DNA of 64,000 nucleotides from Elephas maximus indicus. Its lineage: Eukaryota; Chordata; Mammalia; Proboscidea; Elephantidae. The notes under the pieces are model-generated. The model had not been told where the DNA came from. It searched no databases and saw only the letters and a list, made by a program, of their open reading frames with translations. Of this stretch, positions 47,220 to 59,008 are shown piece after piece; position 1 is the first letter of the stretch; the number at the start of each line of letters is the position of its first letter. The stretch is from the NCBI RefSeq assembly GCF_024166365.1, contig NC_064831.1, positions 50,097,768 through 50,161,767 on the forward strand, read 5' to 3'. The position numbers were made by a program, and so were the translations under genes.

Positions 47220-47414
47220 GGAGCCCCAGTGGTTCAGTGGATAAGAGCTTGGCTGCTCCTGGAAAGGTCTGTGGTTCGAACCTACCAGCCTCTCCTTGGC
47301 AGAAAGATGTGGCAGTCTGCTTCTGTGAAGATTTACAGCTTTGGAAACCCTTGAGGCAGTTCTACTCTATCCTATAGGGTTGCTATGAGTTGGAATTGAC
47401 TCAACAGCAATGAG
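47220..47414 (+). mobile_element. AfroSINE, long form
   Basis: GGAGCCCCAGTGGTTCAGTGG head and the GAAAGATGTGGCAGTCTGC segment. Confidence 0.9.
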
Positions 47415-47429
47415 GAGAAGAAGGTACTT

Positions 47430-49130
47430 CTCAAATTTGACAACATATGGCAATGGGAGCTGGCTGCTGCAGAGCAAAACAGAAAAAGCTATCCATTTTG
47501 TTTAAAAAAAATGGATAATAAAGTGGGTAATATTAAGAGATGTTTAAACAAATACATAGTGAATTTGATAAGAAGTTTTCTCTCAAGAACTAAAAAAGAA
47601 TTGAAGAAATTAGTCACTTGAAATAAAAACTAGATGCCCAAGAAAATTTCTTAAACAATCTTTAATAGAATTTGTGCTTCCAGCTTTGGCCAGCTATAAA
47701 ATGACTTGGATTCGTGGCACAAAAAAATAAAACCACTTTTACATGGAGATAGAGCAAAAGAAATTATTGTTTCAGTTATGGAAATTTTCTTAGAAAATTA
47801 TGAGGAAATGACTAAAAGAGAATTTATAAAAAGTGAGAAATTTCAATTAAGCCACCAAACACATATGTGTAGAATGTAAGGCTTTTCTGACAATATCAAA
47901 GATTAATTTATTTAAAATCTGAAAAATTGCAAAACAAAACAAACCCAAACCTGCTGCCGTCAAGCCAACTCCGACTCATAGTGTCCCTATAGGACAGAGT
48001 AGAACTGCCCCGTAGGGCTTCTAAGGAGCACCTGGTGGATTTGAATTGCTGACCCTTTTGGTTAGCAGCCATAGCTCTTAACCACTATACCACCAGGATT
48101 TCTGAAAAATTGCAAGGGCATGATTTACGCTATATAAAAGACACTACCCAGTTAATACATTTGTCTCAAAGGATTTTTGAATTTATTTTGTGACCTAAAA
48201 ACTAAAAATAAAAAACTGAACTTGTGGAGTAATTTTGAATCTTTTACAAAAGTCAAAGAAAATTTTCAGCTCGATTTAAAAAAAATTATCTCCTATCAAG
48301 ACAGATGATGGGTCAGCTATGCTAAGTCAAAAGTCTGAATTTATCAGAATTAAGAAAAAAGAAATAGACTGATGTTTTCCTTATTGTTTCACTCCATTGC
48401 GTAACAGGTTAAAAATATTTTTGCTTAGTTTTCTTTAAAAATTGTTAAAATCATTCAGTATGTATGTGGCATACATCACTGCCAGTTAATGGAGATGACA
48501 AAAGAAACAGAGACAATGAATTTAGTGATCGTGTGTTCCCTGCCCAGGCCCACCGCTCGCGTCTTAGGGGAGTTTTACTGAGATGGACAATACTGTTAGC
48601 TTCAAGATTTTCTTGAAACAAAAGAAATGCTCCTCTCACTGAGTAATTACAGACAAAAATATGACAACGCCATCTGTGTTTTCTCAGCTACATCATGTTG
48701 CATATAAATGAACTAAACTTGAAGCTCTTCCGTCTGACAGCAAAAAGAATTGCGTCGATATTGAAAATTTTCAAATAGCAAATTAATAATAATGTTTTCA
48801 CACAGATTTCTAACAGGAACAAATATGCAGATTTTAGTTGTAATCAACAGTTAATTGGCTGTAACAACTCTAAGAAAAATGTGAAGGTCGCTTTGTCGAT
48901 ATGGATAAATTTAAAATTATTTTGAATTTATGCAATAGTCCTTTGAATTCAGTATTAACAACACTGATTTGACACGAGAGTTAGTGAATTTACTTAACTG
49001 CACAGATGTAGTTTTGAAACTGATACGGTTTTGCTTCAAAGTCAAATCAATTCTTTGAAGCAAAAAAAAAAGGAGAAAGCAGTTTTGTAAATGTAAACAT
49101 AAATACTAAGAGAAATAGTTTTTTTTTTGT
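47430..49130 (+). pseudogene. Decayed hAT-type transposase
   Basis: Non-coding today, but broken frames on the plus strand read like a hAT transposase. A stretch at about 48680-48727 gives FLSYIMLHINELNLKL, typical of the C-terminal region of hAT transposases. Stops and frameshifts are everywhere, and an AfroSINE splits it. Sequence back to about 46650 may belong to it (a CAATAGGGCTACTGAGCACT stretch resembles known hAT ends). Ends not determined. Confidence 0.45.
47933..48100 (-). mobile_element. AfroSINE inside the hAT remnant
   Basis: Perfect 15-bp duplication TCTGAAAAATTGCAA (47918-47932, 48101-48115). Confidence 0.94.
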
Positions 49131-49429
49131 TGGAGTACAATATCCAGTAGCTTCCTGAGAAAAGATGCAGGGGATGTAATTTGTTTGAGACCCTGAGAGT
49201 CTGAAAGTGTCTTTGGTCTACCCCCTTTCTTCATCCATGGTTTGGTTGGTATGGAAACGTAGGTGGGCAAACATGTTCACTCCAAATTTTGCAGGTACTG
49301 CTCCACTGTCTTGCAGCTTCTGGTATTGTTAAGAAATATTTACATGTCATTCTTTATACGTGAGGGGTTTTGTTTCTCTCTCTCTGAAAACGTGTAGGGT
49401 GTTTTTTTTTTTTGTTTTTTTTTTTAATC
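49131..49429. other. Intergenic sequence
   Basis: T-rich runs near 49120 and 49400. Otherwise unrecognised. Confidence 0.35.
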
Positions 49430-49890
49430 CTCAGTATTCTGAAATTTCACAATGAGGTACCATATTTCCCCCCATTCTTCTCTGCAGTTATTATTCAAAT
49501 ATAGGAAGTAATGAGGGAGTCCCATCATTGCATTGTATTTTCTCATTTATTTCATCTCCATTTGCTTTTGTTTTGTTCAATGTTTTAAATTTCCTCAACT
49601 TTATCTTCCAAACTATTGTTTTCATTCATATACTATCATTTTAATTCCCAAGAGGCGTTTCTTATTCTCTAGTCATTTTTTAAAAATAAGATTCTCTTTT
49701 TGTTTTATGAACCTTCTTATGTCTCAGAGAATATTAATAGTAATAGATTTTTTTCTCTTTTTGAAGTTTTCACCTTCCTCCATAATCTCTATGTCTTTCA
49801 AGTATCATTGTTATTTTCTGTTAGTTTGTTTCAGTTTCTGTCACTCATGTCATAGGCTTCCTCAGAGTCTACCGGACCTTAGCTGTTCTT
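49430..49890 (-). repeat. Old LINE-derived sequence
   Basis: T/C-rich phrases such as TTCTGAAATTTCACAATGAG and TCCTCAACTTTATCTTCCAA are common in old mammalian LINEs in reverse. Family not certain. Confidence 0.4.
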
Positions 49891-49899
49891 TCATTGTCT

Positions 49900-50255
49900 T
49901 AGTTTCTTAGTGCTGCTATAACAAAAATAAATTCAGGGCACTGGCTATTGGAGAAGGCTCTCTCTCTCTGCTCTAGGGGAAAGCCCTTGTCTCAGCTTCT
50001 CTAGTGTTCTTCTCAGCGTTCCTTGGAGATCTCCATGTAGCATCTATCTTTTCCCCATTCCTGCTGACTTGCTTCTGTGCCTAACCTACTCCTTTATAGC
50101 TCAAAAGTGATTGGCTTAAAACATACCCTACACTAATATGGCCTCACTGACCTAATAAAAACATGCTATTTCCAAATGAGATTATATTCACAGGTTAGGA
50201 TTTACAACATATATGGGGGAGGGGCTTAGGCAGGGAACAGAATTCGGTCCAAAAC
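49900..50255 (-). mobile_element. Ancient LTR-like repeat
   Basis: TAGTTTCTTAGTGCTGCTAT at left, CTATTTCCAAATGAGATTAT near the right, and a reverse TATA-like CTTTATAGC near 50092. Same group as 18942 and 51258. Confidence 0.55.
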
Positions 50256-51257
50256 ATTCGTACTTAGAAGTGAGAAAGGCATAGCAGAGCCTCCGCTGTG
50301 TACCCTGCAGAGGTCCAGAGGGCCCCTAGGACGGGTATGTGCCTGCACTTTTGCCCTGCCCAAGGCTGTGAAGATTTAAAGAGGTGTACAAATACATCTG
50401 ACACATTTATCACTTGTCCTTCTGTTTTCCAGCCTCCAAAACTCTCTTGCAATCATCTCCTTTCCCATACTTTGTCCTTGTGATTTATTCTTTAAAAAAT
50501 ACATTTGCTACCATTTTAAAGGAGCTTTTGGAGGGGCATAGTTAAACATATGTGTTCAGTTCTTTTTCGGTCACCCAACATCTTTCTATTAGATTTCTGA
50601 GTCCTTTGTTGTTGTTGTTAAAATTTTGCATATTTATTTATATTTATGATTTATGTTACTCCTAAAGAGCAGCCTCATTTCTATATCCTAATCCTTATCA
50701 GTTCGGTTCTACAAAAACAAACCCAAGTTTTTGTAGTAATTCAGTCAATGTAACTAAAACCCTTACAGCTACTTAAAGAGGTTTAGTTACCAAGGTGCTT
50801 ATTTTCAACAGGATGTCCTGTTGATTGGGGGAATGCATGCTGGTATTATAGGGTTAATTCATTTCCTCATGCGACAAATTTATATTCCCCGCCCTCCCTC
50901 TACCCCCAACGTTAAAACAAAAGCACAGAACTATTTACAATTGAGAAGAAACATACTCATTGTCAACTGCTCTTGCAAAAAAAAAAAACCAGATTAGCTC
51001 TCTTCCAAAGTCAATGGCAACATCTAAGAGTATTTTGCCAGAGTCCAGCACTGGACCGACTGGCCACTTACACCGGAGCCAGAGAACGTCAGAGACCATG
51101 GGCAGTTTGGGAAAAATGCCTCTGGGAGGTTTGTTTTGGGCTTCTCAACCTTTAATCACAATTCCTATGGACATAGGACTCCTTTCTGCCCAAGTAAGTA
51201 ACTCAAAGTAGCTAGCATTCAGGGCCACTCTTAGTAATCACCACTTTCGCCACTGTC
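50256..51257. other. Intergenic sequence, nothing recognised
   Basis: No gene. Contains short A- and T-rich tracts. Confidence 0.4.
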
Positions 51258-51592
51258 TCTGTTACTTTGTGCTGCCGTAACACAAATACCACAATATAAA
51301 TGGCTGTAAAGAATAGAAAGAAGGCTAGAAGCAGATTCCTTCCTTGCCATAGTCCTGGGCATTTCTTGGTTCCTTGGCTTGTAGATGACCCTGACATGGC
51401 ATCTGTCTTCCCCAGTACATGAAGGACTCTTTTTATAACCCATAAGTGATTAGGTTTAGAACACACTCTACACAGATATGGCTTCATTAACATAGCAAAC
51501 AAAACCCTATTTCCAAACAGGGTTACATCCACAGGTATAGGGATTAGGGCTCCAAAACATATTTGGGAGGGACACAGTTCAATCCATAACAA
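51258..51592 (-). mobile_element. Ancient LTR-like repeat
   Basis: Starts CTGTTACTTTGTGCTGCC. Contains a reverse TATA-like TTTTTATAACCC (about 51430) and CTATTTCCAAACAGGGTTAC. The 126-codon frame on the minus strand spans this repeat and is not a gene. Confidence 0.58.
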
Positions 51593-52016
51593 CTCCCATC
51601 TCTACTGTCCCCCAAACTTGACAGCCAGGGTATCCTGGTTCATTTATACAATATGATCTATGTGACAGTCCACTTTTTGTTCCTTAGACACACCCACTCT
51701 CTCAATCCCCCATTCCAGCCCCATGTTAATCTTGAGCACTCAGGCCTCCACCCATCCCAAATCACTGTTGAACATCACCCTTAGAAGTGGCAGTGACAGA
51801 CAAGCAGAACCAAGGCTTGGTTTGTCAGCAGAGACTTGCTTGGTTGGCTTATTTTCCAAATTAAATTTGGTTCCACTTTAAGTCAAAGCTGCCATAAAAA
51901 TGCCCCAGAAACTGAAGATTAAGTGTATACTGTAGAAACCCCTCTTCACAATTAGACTGCAAGGAGCTTAGAAAGGAAAATAGACCAAAACACATCAAAG
52001 AGGTTGCCCAGGTACA
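51593..52016. other. Intergenic sequence, nothing recognised
   Basis: No gene or clear repeat. Confidence 0.4.
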
Positions 52017-52150
52017 TACCAAACCAAAAAATCCAAATCCACTGCAGTCAAGTCAATTCCAACCCATAGTGACCCCACAGGGCACAGGAGAACTGCCTCA
52101 CAGAATTTTCAAGGCTGTAATCTTTATGGAAGCAAACTGCCACATCTTTT
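52017..52150 (-). mobile_element. AfroSINE, long form, truncated
   Basis: Contains GTCAATTCCAACCCATAGTG then TTTATGGAAGCAAACTGCC; lacks the tRNA-like head. Confidence 0.87.
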
Positions 52151-52349
52151 GTATTGTTTTACATCATCATTTCTAGTGCAATACACATTTTACTATCATA
52201 CACATAATATTCTATCATATGTATATATTAAAGTTTAATTCCCTAGCTTTGAAGATTGAATGTTTCTAATCTTCTGTTTAGTGTAACCAGGACTGCTATG
52301 AGGTGTCCCCACTTACTTATCCACCTGCTGCCTTCAAAATAAAATTAAA

Positions 52350-53400
52350 AGAAGGACACACTGATAGCCAAGATAATTTATTCCACTTGTAAATCAGCCC
52401 ACAAAAAATGATTGCATATTATCCCCAGATACTTGGCCTTTGTCATTACCATTTTGAAAAAGCTCAAAGTGAATTTTTTTTTTTTAAACATCATCTTCGA
52501 GGTTTCAAATTAATTTTAGAATGTTAACAAGAGCTTAAGGGGGACGAAGCCAAACATGCGAAGGTCCTAGTTTTCTGTTTTGGGTGGCAATTAACGAGCA
52601 ATATTTTGTTAACTATTTATTTGGAGATATTTTAAACTCAAATTTGGCCTGTTTTTTGAAAAAAAATTGCAAATGTACGTCTAGGAGGTAGGCTTCTCTG
52701 ATGGTTTGGCTGTTTGCTGTCCCGACATTCTAATTCTTTGTATACTGATTGAGAATCTCAAGATCTAGAGATCGGTTGTTCTAAGAAGCTCACCTCAGAT
52801 CTGAATCAACTGCTTGTCTCACTAAGCAGAGGGTCAAACGGCAAGGACATTTGATTTAGATAAACTGGAGATTCATTATGGACCTGAAATACTTAAGTTC
52901 AGTCAAATCAAAACCATACAAAGAATCTCAAAACTTCAATCATCAAGTACATTCTGAAAGAGAATTTTGTCACATGAACTAAGAAGGGAACTCTATCACT
53001 CTGCTGCCATCTTGACTCATCTATTTAACACTTAGCCAAGTGGATTTGGGTGGGTTTAAGAAACTGTAAATAAATATTGATACATCATAACAGAAGCTAT
53101 TACTCACCTTCTGTGTAAACCACTGATTCTAATTTACTCACAATTTTGTAGTGGCACCATTCCATGGAGAAAATTAGATTTTTACATATCATAGCAAATC
53201 TCAAAGCCGAAATGTCAACTTCATATATCAGGCAATTACTTGCAGTGTTTATTTTGGGGAGAATTTTCCACATATATCTACTTAGAAAGCTGCACGGGTC
53301 CTCCAAAATAAATAGGCACTATAATTCTTGCCAAAAAATCCACAGTTGCAGAGAGCTACTCATCAATTTTCAGCCGCATTAATGAGGGAAGGCATTGAGA
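52350..53400. promoter_or_regulatory. Repeat-free AT-rich stretch (candidate regulatory)
   Basis: 1 kb without recognisable repeats. It has homeodomain-like cores (GATAATTTATTCC, CAAATTAATTTTAG, GGCAATTAACGAGC) and CAGGCAATTACTTGC near 53230. No convincing ORF. Confidence 0.3.
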
Positions 53401-53685
53401 CAGTCATTCATACTGTCTTTAGGATGAGAGTAACTTACGGGGCAAATCGAGATTAAGGACAAGGGCAGGACAAATGGTTTGGAAGACTTTCTTTTCTTCT
53501 TTTTTTTTAATAAATCGTTTGAAATCTGCATTCACCACCTGAAGTCCCCATGGAGCACCAGAACCTTCAGGAGGACAGAGGATTGTTACTGAAGACATCA
53601 CTGAAACATTTTCTAGGGTGAGAAAAGTCTCTTTATTTTCCCACAGTGAAAGGAAGATTGGCTTAGGGGCGGATAACTCTCAGCT

Positions 53686-53845
53686 TGGGGTCCGGTCCTA
53701 ATCATGGTGGGCGTTTTGCAGCATCCCTGGCCTCTACCCTCTAGGTGCCCATAGCACTCTCTCCCTAGTTGTGCCAACCAAAAATGTCTCCAGACATTGC
53801 CAAGTGTCCCCTGGGGGAGAAAACTGCCCCCAGGTTGAAATCTTT
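53686..53845 (+). repeat. MER20-like hAT fragment
   Basis: CAACCAAAAATGTCTCCAGA, CATTGCCAAGTGTCCCCTGG and a GGTTGAAATC end match the MER20-type right half. Confidence 0.65.
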
Positions 53846-53978
53846 ACCTTAATAGAAGGATGAATTCTCCCTTAAAGACACGTTTCACTCTCAACAGCAT
53901 CACCATGTATTGTATCTTTCAAATGGTACTGAGGCAGGTGCCACGCCCCAAGGTGGGGAGCATACCGAGAATCCACCT

Positions 53979-54363
53979 GTTGTTGTCGCTGGTGGGTGCC
54001 TTCGAGTCATTTTCAACTCATAGTGACTCCGGGGAGGGGAGGCAGAGTAGAACCGCTTCATAGGGTTTTCTAGGCAGTAATCTTCATGGAGGAAACCCTG
54101 GTGGCATAGTGGTTAAGTGCTATGGCTGCTACCCAAAAGGTCATCAGTTCGAGTCCACCAGGTGCTCCTTGGAAACTCTATGGGGCAGTTCTACTCTGTT
54201 CTATAGGGTCACTATGCGTCGGAATTGACTCGACGGCAATGGGTTTTTTTGGTAATCTTCATGGAAGCAGATCGCCAGGTCTTTTTCCCACAGAGTAGCT
54301 GGGTAGGTTCCAACTGTCAACCTTTTGGTTAGCAGCCAAGTGCTTAACCACTGCACCACCAGA
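53979..54363 (-). mobile_element. Older long-form AfroSINE, split by a younger one
   Basis: Reverse-orientation copy with the terminus at 53979 and the head end CTGCACCACCAG near 54360. Interrupted at 54091-54251. Confidence 0.9.
54091..54251 (+). mobile_element. Young short-form AfroSINE within an AfroSINE
   Basis: Perfect 14-bp duplication GTAATCTTCATGGA (54077-54090, 54252-54265) taken from the older SINE. Tail GTCGGAATTGACTCGACGGC. Confidence 0.95.
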
Positions 54364-54946
54364 GAAAACCTTGCAGAGGTTTTCCCAGGGTGCGTGTGCT
54401 CCAGTTTGCTGCTACCAGGTTCCACAGGTAGTGAGTGCTTTAAATAGCCAGCTGGCAGGACTCTGCTTAGGCAAGATCCGGGTGGCTCACTTGGCTGGGT
54501 GTCTCTCAATTAGCCACAGAGTAAATAAGCCTTTGCTCATTTTTCTTAGAATCTGCGGCTTCATGTGATAAGATACATTTCAAAACGATAAATTAAGGGG
54601 GACAAAATAAATTAAGTCAAAAGAACGCCTGCCTCTCCCATATTCAAGAAACAGCATTTACAGAGACTCTTCCAAGGTGGCCAGTGTACGGGACTTGGGC
54701 AAGAGAAGTAAAAGAGTGTTAGCAGAGATCAGTTTTCCCTCCTAAACAATAAGAAATCGTTTTAAAGAGACCAAAGACTTCTTAAGCTTCCCTCCTTGCA
54801 GTATGGGTTTCTCCCTCGTCTGCTCACATTGTAGTCTCTCTTTCTCTACCTGCAAGCACAGAAAGGATTCTGAACACATGAGAAAAACAGAATCTGACAC
54901 TTAGCATTTTAAAAGTCATATTGAGCATTTAGGCCCCTGTTAATCC
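54364..54946. other. Intergenic sequence, nothing recognised
   Basis: No gene or clear repeat. Confidence 0.4.
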
Positions 54947-54991
54947 AAAATAAATAAATAAATAAATATTATTTATTTATTTATTTATTTT
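54947..54991. repeat. Perfect AT-rich palindrome
   Basis: Two 22-bp arms built from TAAA and TTTA units, separated by one T at 54969. AATCC flanks both sides. Confidence 0.95.
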
Positions 54992-55002
54992 AATCCTAAA
55001 TG

Positions 55003-55037
55003 GTCGCTATGAGTCAGGATCGACTCGAGGGCACTGG
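55003..55037 (+). mobile_element. AfroSINE 3' tail fragment
   Basis: GGTCGCTATGAGTCAGGATC then a GACTCGAGGGCACTGG end, directly after the palindrome. Confidence 0.75.
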
Positions 55038-55039
55038 GC

Positions 55040-55817
55040 TGGGTAACTTAGTCAGTGGGACTAATTGACTAATTGATGATAACATTTCTTGATACGCTTA
55101 CTGTGTATTTCACCCAATTGGGATAAGGGTTATTTTGAAAGCGAATTTAACTGAACTAATTTGGAATTCTTGTATCCTCTATTTTTGATGTCACTCTTTG
55201 TTCTTGCTGGTTCCTCTCTCCTAACACACAGGGGCTCTCAGTGACAGCCCAGATGCCTACGGAAGCCACCACAGCAGGGGGTTCCAGATACCGCCTACCC
55301 ACAAACTATTCCACAGAGCAGCAGAAAGCCCAAACAGTTCAGGCTCCCTTCGAAACCGCCTGTTACCTGCGCAGGTTGCTTTTTGGTGGCTTACCTGCCA
55401 CTTTGGGGAAGGACAGATTTCCTTCTACCTGATCTAGGGATTTTCATCTAGTTCCTGGCTTTTCCCATCCCTCTGCCAGATTTTCATTAGCTTTGTTTTG
55501 GGCTTCTCATCCAACCAGATGGCAGACAAATAACAGAGCAGAGGGAACATACCCTTACTTTTGCTTAGTAAGATGCCGATTGTATGTGCTGTCGTTAAGA
55601 CAGTGTGCGGACGTCATGGCAGATCTAGTCACACCGTGGGTGGCCAGAAGGCCTGGGGAGAAGCGCTTGCACCTCAGGCCTCAGGTGTTCATTGCACTGC
55701 AGGTTGGAGGCTGCCGAGAGGGCTTTAGAGCTTGGAGAAAAGTCAAGGAAACTGACGCATCAAACCAAACAAAACATAGTTTCGTTTTCTTGGGATGACA
55801 TTGGTTTGTCACTCTTT
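55040..55817. other. Intergenic sequence, nothing recognised
   Basis: Short overlapping frames (e.g. 55493-55798) have no family resemblance. Confidence 0.4.
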
Positions 55818-55828
55818 AGAGAAGTGAC

Positions 55829-56132
55829 AGGGGAGTGGTGGTTCACGGTAGAATTCCCACCTTCTGTGCCGGAGACCCCAGCTCGATGGCTTACTAGTGC
55901 ACCTCATGTGCGGCCGCCACCCACCCGTCTGTCAGCGGAGGCTTGTGTGTTGCTGTGAAGCGGAACAGGTTTCAGCCAGCAGAGCTTCCGGACTAAGACG
56001 GTCTAGGAGGAAAGGCCTGCCGATCCACTTCTGAAATCAGCCAATGAAAACCCTATGGATCACAGTGTTTCGATTTGCAGTCGATCATGGTCACCATGAG
56101 TCCGGGCTGACTTGCTGGCAGCTCACAACAAC
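55829..56132 (+). mobile_element. tRNA-Gly-derived SINE with RTE-like tail
   Basis: Perfect 11-bp duplication AGAGAAGTGAC (55818-55828, 56133-56143). The head (GTGGTTCACGGTAGAATTCC) matches a tRNA-Gly 5' half with a pol III A box. The 3' end (CACCATGAGTCCGGGCTGAC then CAGCTCACAACAACA) resembles the RTE terminus. About 300 bp, and distinct from AfroSINE. Confidence 0.85.
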
Positions 56133-56143
56133 AGAGAAGTGAC

Positions 56144-56701
56144 TGCCTGGTAGCAAAATTCAAAACGTAGAGGCGGTCTGTCTGAATGTGATGGTATCCT
56201 AGTCCCTGCTAGGCAGACCCTTCTAAGACAGAAAAAAACTTCGAGTAACTCTTTCAGAAAATTTTTGCCTGAGTTTCGTGCCGACAAAATATATGTCCAG
56301 TAATGAATCTGAATGGTTTCTTTGGTCACAAAAGAAAAATGTGTGAAAAAGCATGTTTTCCCTTTTGCCTGAGCTGCCAGGAAACTCAGAGCACATATCA
56401 GCACCCAACTGTCCTAATTTCATTGTCTCAGGTGTCTAGGGGAGGCCTCGTCTGTGTGTTTCCTTTAGATAACCTCTGTAAGACCAACAAGTCTTGTAAA
56501 AGTGTCATACCATTGTGGAAGAAAGCCAGGACTAAAAATCCAACCTAAATAATAACAGACAATTTGTATCCCCTCTAGGGTTTCAAATACATGTAGACAA
56601 GCTCCATGATAACCGCAAATTGTTCTCATTGATTCATCCAGGCAAGTCCACTGAAGTAATTCTGCCTGGCAATCTTTTGCCAGTCTAATTTAAGTTACAT
56701 T
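56144..56701. other. Intergenic sequence, nothing recognised
   Basis: No gene or clear repeat. Confidence 0.4.
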
Positions 56702-56994
56702 TTTGTTATTGTTAGGTGCCCTCAAGTTGGTTCCGACTTATAGCTACACTATGTACAACAGAACAAAACACTGCTTGGTTCTGCACCATCCTCACAATCC
56801 TTGCTATGCTTGAGCTCATCGTTGCAGCCACTGTGTCAATCTGTCTTGAGGGTATTCCACTTTTTTGCTGACCCTCTACCTTACCAAGCATGATTCCCTC
56901 CTTCAGGGACTGGTTCCTCCTGATCACAAAAAGTCTCATCATCCTCGCTTCTAAGGAGCATTCTGGCTGTACTTCTTCCAAGACAGACTTTTGT
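56702..56994 (-). mobile_element. RTE 3' end fragment
   Basis: TTATTGTTAGGTGCCCTCAA is the reverse of the RTE terminus, with about 290 bp of C-terminal coding remnant. Confidence 0.9.
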
Positions 56995-57064
56995 ATTTTT
57001 GCTCTTCTCTGTTTCTTTTTGTCCCTGCTTTCTTCAACAAATACAGGATTTGCTGTGGCCTATT

Positions 57065-57222
57065 TGGAAACCCTGGTGGTGAAGTGTTTAAGTGCTACGG
57101 CTACTAACCAAAGTGTCGGCAATTCGAATCCACCAGGCGCTCCTTGGAAACTCTATGGGGCAGTTCTACTCTCTCCTATAGGGTCGCTATGAGTCGGAAT
57201 CGACTCGACAGCACTGGCACTA
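57065..57222 (+). mobile_element. AfroSINE, short form
   Basis: GGAAACCCTGGTGGTGAAGTG head; GTCGCTATGAGTCGGAATCG tail. Confidence 0.92.
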
Positions 57223-58697
57223 GCACTGGGGATGGCATGGTAGGCCTGTGCTGCCCACTAGGGATACAGGGGTAAGCAAAATGAGATGGGGGTCTTACCT
57301 GATAGGGTTCAAGCCTAGTTGGGTGAGAGACAGTAATCAACTAGTCTCACAAACAAAAGAGGAAAAGTACGATTCTAATATATCTACAAAGAACAGATAT
57401 ATGATGCCATCAGAGTACTTAACTGGGGGTTTTGTTATAGGATGGGCAATCAAGGAAGGCTTCCCTGAGGAAGTGATGACTGAGCTGTATCTAAATGATG
57501 AGCTATGCCCAAAGTTTTCTGATAATAAAAAAAAGTTATACAGCATTTTACAAACCACATGCATTATTGTACTTAAGCTTCATTCATAATTTGACTCACA
57601 TTTATTGAACTTTTACCACACACCAGAAGGAGGAATAGCCTTTGAATCTCCCTTTGAAAGAGACTGGTAGCAACACAAGGTAAAGTGCCTGGTAGAGGGT
57701 CCTAGTATTAGTAAGTAAAGGTCCTGAAGTTTTGTATTTCTATAAAAGTCCTAGTGGCACTATGACTAACAGTGTACGTAATGTTGCCACATGTATCTGA
57801 GGAAAATGGCCTGTTAGACATTCGCCAGTTTATTCTACTTCTTTAGGTACTTTGGAGCAACGTTCACCTGTTTATGTTATATTCTCAAGATCATGGAGAA
57901 GTACTACCAGAAGAATCCTTCCAACCCCCTCGTTTTACAGACAAGGACACCAGCTCACTGCATTGCTTTTTAAATACGCTACACTTCAGACTTTTCCCTA
58001 AGTCAGGCCTTCTCCTCAGTCTGTCCAAATTGAGGACTTCTTATTGTATGTGCCATGGATCAAGTTCCCACATCATCCTCAGCAAATTGTCATGATAAAC
58101 TTCTACAATATGGTCTTTATTAGGTACGTACATCTTCCTGCCATTCAGGCAGAATCTTGGAGGAATTTGGGTATGCCACTTTGGGAACTTAAGCGGAAGC
58201 CTCAGTAGCAGAAGGCTCAATATTTCCACAGCTATTCCTCTAGGATAAACAGGAATCTGTGACAACATGGCAGACAGATCCAGGTTCTTTTCTAATATAA
58301 TCCCAATACCTACCAGAAAGACTCTCTCAAGGAGGAAATGTATGCTGGGGTCAAAGAATTCAGAAACACGATGGTGGCTTCACCAATCACACCATTTTTT
58401 TGAGTACACTTAACCCCAAGGTCATGGCCCTCCTCTCGTAGCTCACCAGTCTGAGTCTAAACTTAAACCATGCAAAGTCAAGGAGGACTCATTCATATTT
58501 AAGGCAGACCTTTTATTTTCCTAAATTTTAAAGGTTATCTTCTTGAGGCTCAGCCCTCAACACAGTCATGTAAAACGATAAAGAAAAATGCCCCCCATAC
58601 AAAGATAAGCTAATCTTTGACAAGTGGAATTATCAACAACATTTTCAGAATAAATGCTTGGATTTGTTCTGTGACTGGCCATGTTTGCTCTAAAATT
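57223..58697. other. Intergenic sequence
   Basis: Largely unrecognised. An L2-like scrap (CATTTATTGAACTTTTACCA) lies near 57600. No gene. Confidence 0.4.
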
Positions 58698-59008
58698 GTT
58701 TGTTCGTTAGAAGCCGTCGAGTTCGTTTCGACTCATAGCCACCTTATGTACAACAGAACAGAACACTGCCTGGTCCTGAGCCATCCTCACAGTTGTTGCT
58801 ATGTTTGAGCCCATTGTTGCAGCCATTGTGTCAAACCATCTCACTGAGGATCTTCCTATTTTTCGCTGACCCTCTACTTTACCAAGCATGATGTCCTTCT
58901 CCAGGGACTGGTCCCTCCTGAAAACATGTCTAAAGTAAGTCGGATGAAATCTCACTATCCTTACTTCTAAGGAGCATTCTGGCTCTACTTCTTCCAAGAC
59001 AGATTTGA
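58698..59008 (-). mobile_element. RTE 3' end fragment
   Basis: GAAGCCGTCGAGTTCGTTTC is the reverse of the RTE terminus. Flanks CTAAAATT match on both sides. Confidence 0.9.

Noticed and set aside
51212..51592. 126-codon minus-strand frame
   Set aside because: It spans an ancient LTR-like repeat and shows no protein family.
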